DNA of 64,000 nt from Brevibacterium sp. S111 (lineage in GTDB: Bacteria; Actinomycetota; Actinomycetes; Actinomycetales; Brevibacteriaceae): positions 186,001-250,000 of the forward strand of contig NZ_RHFH01000008.1 in the NCBI RefSeq assembly GCF_004745075.1, read 5' to 3'. The notes under the pieces were generated by a model. It saw only the letters and a program-made list of their open reading frames with translations, made no database searches and was not told the DNA's origin. Positions 60,457 through 64,000 of the stretch are shown piece after piece (the first letter of the stretch is position 1; every line of letters begins with the position of its first letter). The translations under genes and the position numbers were made by a program.

Positions 60457-62027
60457 AACGACTGCGTAGCTTCAACCGTCGGCGCGAGGCGGCCGATCGT
60501 TCCAGATCAGAGAAACGCGGCTTCTCGTTAGAGCGTGAGGTGACTCGTCATGGCGGGCTACTCACCGAGTTCGTCGATGAGATGATTCCGGCGGCCGCGG
60601 CGAAGGCGAACTTCGACTTCACCGTCGATGCCCTCGACTCACGTGGGATCAGGTGGTGGCTGGTCGAAGACTATTCGGGCCACGGGTATCGGATCGGTGT
60701 TCACTTCGACGATAAACGGCGAGTGGCAGAGGCCCTCGTGAGAAGACGGCTGGCAATGCCGATCTATGCTCGGTCTGACCGTTCGAGCCCGGTCGCCCTG
60801 TCCTCGATTCTGGAGCTCGCGACTGACCCTGAACTGGGTGTCATCACGGTGGCTGCGCCGAAGAAGGTGCGGGACACCAACTGGTCGTTCGGCTTCAGAT
60901 TCGGTTGTTCGGTCGAGATGTGGACGACCACAGCAACAGAGTCGCGCGTCGTGGTCGAAGCGCCTGCGGAGAATCGTGCCGCGAAATTGATGTCGGAAGA
61001 AGAGTTCGAGCTGCAGAAGTCGAAGACGGAGTCAGGTCGTGAGTGCCTGACACCGGCCGTGCTGACGGAAACCATGCTCGAGGACATCACCTTCCCGATT
61101 GATGCCGTCTACACCTGGGTCGACGGCGCCGATCCTGCGTGGGTTACGTCGAAACGACGGCTCGAAGCGCAGCTGGCGGGACACGAGTATCATCCCGAAG
61201 CGAATCATGAGGCAAGATTCGAGTCCAAGGACGAGCTGAAGTACTCGCTTCGATCGTTGGAGTACTTCGCACCGTGGTTCAACAAGATCTATCTTGTCAC
61301 AGCAGGTCAGGTGCCTTCGTGGCTCGACGTGAACCACCCCAAGATCACCGTGGTCGACCATAAGGACATCTACGATGATCCGGAGCACCTACCGACGTTC
61401 AACAGCAATTCGATCATCTCGAGACTCCATCACATTCCCGGATTGAGCGAACACTTCATCTATCTCAATGACGATGTCATGTTTGGCAAACCAGTGCGTC
61501 CACAAGACTTCTTCCTACCCAGCGGTGCAGCCAAGGTCTTTCCCTCTCGCAACCATCGACCGTTTGGCGCGCCAACGGCCGAGGACGGGCCTCATTTCAA
61601 TCTCACGCGGAATATTCGACAGCTCCTTCGCGAAGAGTTCGGAGTCACTGTCACCAGAGCCGTCAAACACACACCGTATCCAATGCTCAAGAGCCTGCAT
61701 TTCGAGATGGAGGAGAAGTTTCGGAGCGACTATGAGCGCACATGGGCAAGCCGGTTCCGTCATCACGATGATATCGTCGCCGACCAGCTGTTCCACTACT
61801 ACTCGCAGATAGTGGGAAAGTCCGTCGCGACGTCGATCACCTACCGCTACATCAATATACGCGACGACAATTACCGCTGGGTGCTGCGCGAGACGCTTCG
61901 CCAACGCAATCGTTCCACTCTGTGTCTCAATGACGCACCCGCTGAAGACGTCGAGCCGCTCAGCGACGAAGAGGTGATGGAGTTCCTCAACGCGTACTTT
62001 CCGGTTACGAGTTCGTTCGAAGCCTGA
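60354..62027 (+). CDS. Stealth family sugar-phosphate transferase (second of tandem pair)
   Basis: 557 residues, paralogous to the preceding gene. CR1 is FPIDAVYTWVDGADPAWV, CR2 ESKDELKYSLRSLEYFAPWFNKIYLVTAGQVPSWL, CR3 HHIPGLSEHFIYLNDDVMFGKPVRPQDFF, and the end NAYFPVTSSFEA. It is expected to transfer a sugar phosphate in the same polymer pathway, perhaps alternating with its neighbour. The GTG start has AAGAAGGG about 6 nt upstream and lies within the end of the first gene in another frame. Confidence 0.92.
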   Translation: MDQRLLTKAAGIAKPLVIGVAGEQRYLKLRRYGLKRLRSFNRRREAADRSRSEKRGFSLEREVTRHGGLLTEFVDEMIPAAAAKANFDFTVDALDSRGIRWWLVEDYSGHGYRIGVHFDDKRRVAEALVRRRLAMPIYARSDRSSPVALSSILELATDPELGVITVAAPKKVRDTNWSFGFRFGCSVEMWTTTATESRVVVEAPAENRAAKLMSEEEFELQKSKTESGRECLTPAVLTETMLEDITFPIDAVYTWVDGADPAWVTSKRRLEAQLAGHEYHPEANHEARFESKDELKYSLRSLEYFAPWFNKIYLVTAGQVPSWLDVNHPKITVVDHKDIYDDPEHLPTFNSNSIISRLHHIPGLSEHFIYLNDDVMFGKPVRPQDFFLPSGAAKVFPSRNHRPFGAPTAEDGPHFNLTRNIRQLLREEFGVTVTRAVKHTPYPMLKSLHFEMEEKFRSDYERTWASRFRHHDDIVADQLFHYYSQIVGKSVATSITYRYINIRDDNYRWVLRETLRQRNRSTLCLNDAPAEDVEPLSDEEVMEFLNAYFPVTSSFEA

Positions 62028-62067
62028 AACCTTCGTTTAGAGAACCGCCGGCGGCGAGTGATTCGCA

Positions 62068-62087
62068 GGCAGTGAAGTTTCACTGCC
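62068..62087. terminator. Possible terminator hairpin after the Stealth pair
   Basis: GGCAGTGAA and TTCACTGCC are perfect complements around GT. It lies 41 nt after the stop. No T-run follows, so strength is uncertain. Confidence 0.45.
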
Positions 62088-62649
62088 AACTCCGAGCACC
62101 CACGAACTCGGACCGATGAGCACCGCCGCAGTATCCGTGCGTTCGACAGATCGGTGGCGACCTCGCTCAGCGCGACGATTCTGAGAGCACTTCAACCCGC
62201 TTTTCCTTTGTCCAAACCGAACAGGTGGCATCATGAACACAGTTCTCCACGGTCTTCGGGCTGGTTGCTGCATAGTTGCTCGTTACGTCCACTGATAGGG
62301 CACCTCGCCTGTTGGAATCTGGTGATGCCGAACAGGACCAGAACAGGTGCTCCCGGATCACCAGTAATACTTAGCAATCCAGTATCAGCAGGAAAACCGT
62401 TGAAAGCTGGTACGAAGCTCGAGCCGATCCGAGATTCGCGAAGGCCAGAATCCGGTGATACACCATCGCGCCGTGCCACATCGCAAAAACGTGAGGCATC
62501 GACCTCTCGCACCGGGGCTCAAAATTGACTGCGACTCGAACGACAAGCGGAGCCCAGACGGTGGTCACCCGATACACTGTGAGAAACTTCATCAACGTAG
62601 CCCAGAACAATTCTGTCGCTGAAACCAACTGACTCATTCTATTGGAAAT
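62088..62649. other. Intergenic AT-richer region with no supported gene
   Basis: About 560 bp. Several short frames on both strands exist, none with a ribosome binding site plus recognisable protein. It may be decayed coding sequence from earlier rearrangement of the glycan locus, or a long regulatory leader for the next gene. Confidence 0.4.
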
Positions 62650-64000
62650 ATGTTTGCTCTAAAACGCCGACCACGGCTACCCGACGTCCCAATCTACGTC
62701 TTGACGGGAGAAGTCCCCGAGAGCTTCGGTGGAGTCACAACGGTCACGATAGGTCGCTGCAATGCCTTTGCTCGACTAGATGACCGACCAATAACGATGC
62801 TGACGGTTTCGCCCAAACATGCAACCTCCAACGAAGCGTTGCGAGATCAGCTTATCGCCGACGGACTTCTAGATCCCCGTGTATCCCTTCGGAACCCGTG
62901 GTCGGACTTTCGCGATATTCCCGAAGATGAAATCTGCCGACTCGCTGACCCGCCAGAATTCCCTTCGTCCGCAATATTCGAATCGTTCGACGGAGAGTAT
63001 CAAGTTACACACAATGACAGCTCAGACAGAACGGCACAAACCGATATCTTCAGAGAAGATGGCACCATAGGTATCATTGATCATCGCGAATTTTCAGAAG
63101 CAGGCAAAATCAAACTTCGGAGAATCAGCCTGATATCACGCACCGGGCAGATCGCGAAACAATGGACCTCGTCCACCGCGATGTATAAAGACTGGATAAT
63201 GCATCTCACTCAGTCTCACGATATGTCGATTCTCATTTCGGAACGTCTGACGGTCTCCAACCAACTTACCGGCTGGAGCAACGATAACATCACGTTCGTG
63301 CAATCGATTCATTCGAACCATTTCGGCACAGGGGCAATGCGCAAATATGACTTTCCTCCGCCGAAGGCCCGATTTTACGAATCTCTCGACTCGCGAGATC
63401 TTGTCGCCACCCTGACCCAGCAACAAGCTAACGACTTGCGCGACATGGACATCACGGCGGGGAACAACGTAGTCACGCTTCCCAACTCTCTGACACTTGA
63501 ACCGCTAAAGCGGCCCACCTCTCGCGACAGACGCGCCGGAGTGATAGTTTCGAGAATTGCTCCTGAGAAGCAGATCGAACACTCCCTACAGAGCATAGGT
63601 CAGCTGTCTGAAAGCAATACGGCACCTACATTGGATATTTTCGGCGAAGGTTCGTCTCGGCCAACTCTTGAGAAGCTTTCTGCCCAGCTCGACATAGAAT
63701 CACTCGTCACGTTTCGGGGTTATGCCCCGGCAGGCGGGAAGAAGTTTCGTGACTATTCGTTTAGCCTACTGACGAGCAAGTCAGAGGGCCAGGGACTCGT
63801 CTTGCTGGAAAGCATGGCAGGGGGATGCATCCCTATTGCGTATAACATCAAATATGGTCCTGCTGATATCATCACTCACGGGGTCAATGGTTTCTTGGTC
63901 GAGCCTAACGATGTGACCGGACTCGCCTGCCAGATTGAGCAATTGATCAACATGCCGGAATCTGATCTTCGGAAGCTTCGACGCGCAGCCATACGACGTT
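62650..64000 (+). CDS. GT4 family glycosyltransferase, teichoic-acid glucosyltransferase-like, 3'-truncated by window end
   Basis: Frame open for 450 codons from the ATG at 62650 to the edge. The start VPIYVLTGEVPESFGGVT is a GT-B N-terminal strand with the glycine-rich loop. The donor-binding part near the end reads LTSKSEGQGLVLLESMAGGCIPIAYNIKYGPADIITHGVNGFLVEPND, which contains the E-x7-E motif of GT4 retaining enzymes. It most resembles TagE/GtfA-like poly(glycerol-phosphate) glucosyltransferases, so decoration of a wall teichoic-type polymer is likely. Codon use is A/T-richer than the window average. Together with the Stealth pair it defines a wall glycopolymer locus continuing to the right. 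Confidence 0.85.
   Translation, partial: MFALKRRPRLPDVPIYVLTGEVPESFGGVTTVTIGRCNAFARLDDRPITMLTVSPKHATSNEALRDQLIADGLLDPRVSLRNPWSDFRDIPEDEICRLADPPEFPSSAIFESFDGEYQVTHNDSSDRTAQTDIFREDGTIGIIDHREFSEAGKIKLRRISLISRTGQIAKQWTSSTAMYKDWIMHLTQSHDMSILISERLTVSNQLTGWSNDNITFVQSIHSNHFGTGAMRKYDFPPPKARFYESLDSRDLVATLTQQQANDLRDMDITAGNNVVTLPNSLTLEPLKRPTSRDRRAGVIVSRIAPEKQIEHSLQSIGQLSESNTAPTLDIFGEGSSRPTLEKLSAQLDIESLVTFRGYAPAGGKKFRDYSFSLLTSKSEGQGLVLLESMAGGCIPIAYNIKYGPADIITHGVNGFLVEPNDVTGLACQIEQLINMPESDLRKLRRAAIRR

Noticed and set aside
62371-62637. 88-codon minus-strand frame with a WHG motif recalling TagF-like enzymes
   Set aside because: Only three residues match, the rest does not fit the family, and no ribosome binding site was seen.

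Overview
The window is high-GC actinobacterial DNA. The carotenoid cluster is the best taxonomic clue: split lycopene cyclase genes, the aromatic-ring desaturase/methyltransferase crtU, a P450 and a photolyase. Together with a choice-of-anchor G LPXTG surface protein and a GPGG-motif small membrane protein, this points to Brevibacterium (linens/aurantiacum type). Genus is inferred from gene content only. No rRNA, tRNA, CRISPR array or insertion sequence was recognised.

Left part (1-18.9 kb): a truncated DUF6716-type glycosyltransferase gene, a GtrA-like flippase gene, a Tat-exported metallophosphoesterase gene and a coupled GT2 glycosyltransferase/polytopic membrane protein pair. These are followed by metNIQ methionine import, an ABM-domain membrane protein and fhs. 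Next come a MerR regulator divergent from an Asp-nucleophile alpha/beta hydrolase, a P-loop kinase and a DAO-type oxidoreductase. A divergent metal pair, cueP and ydhK-like, shares a CsoR-like box. The segment ends with galE, a conserved membrane-protein gene broken by one in-frame TGA, and dps.

Middle part (19-35 kb): a large LPXTG protein with an acidic Ala/Asp/Ser repeat stalk, a 47-residue GPGG protein bracketed by two identical 34-bp hairpins, dgt, pth2, an MFS transporter, an HSL-type esterase, BrkB and AI-2E membrane proteins, a PAP2 enzyme, a DEAD-box helicase, and madLM malonate transport genes.

Carotenoid/light island (35.4-49.7 kb): crtE-crtB-crtI on the minus strand face marR-P450-crtYc-crtYd-crtU-phr on the plus strand. 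Both arms are chained by start/stop overlaps. The expected pathway is GGPP, phytoene, lycopene, beta-carotene and isorenieratene, with the P450 a candidate ring hydroxylase and the photolyase giving light-damage repair. A DUF418 membrane protein with a divergent TetR regulator, an SDR-DUF2867 protein and a baeRF-type protein follow.

Right part (49.8-64 kb): a GntR gene with a broken 3' end abuts an AT-richer polysaccharide pyruvyl transferase gene. A peptide-type ABC transporter operon is headed by an unusual XRE-TetR fusion regulator. Two tandem Stealth phosphotransferase genes and a GT4 glycosyltransferase gene that runs off the window look like a cell-wall glycopolymer locus. At sequence level the most striking signal is an 11-bp motif, CGCCGAGGCGG, found 13 times and mostly on one strand.
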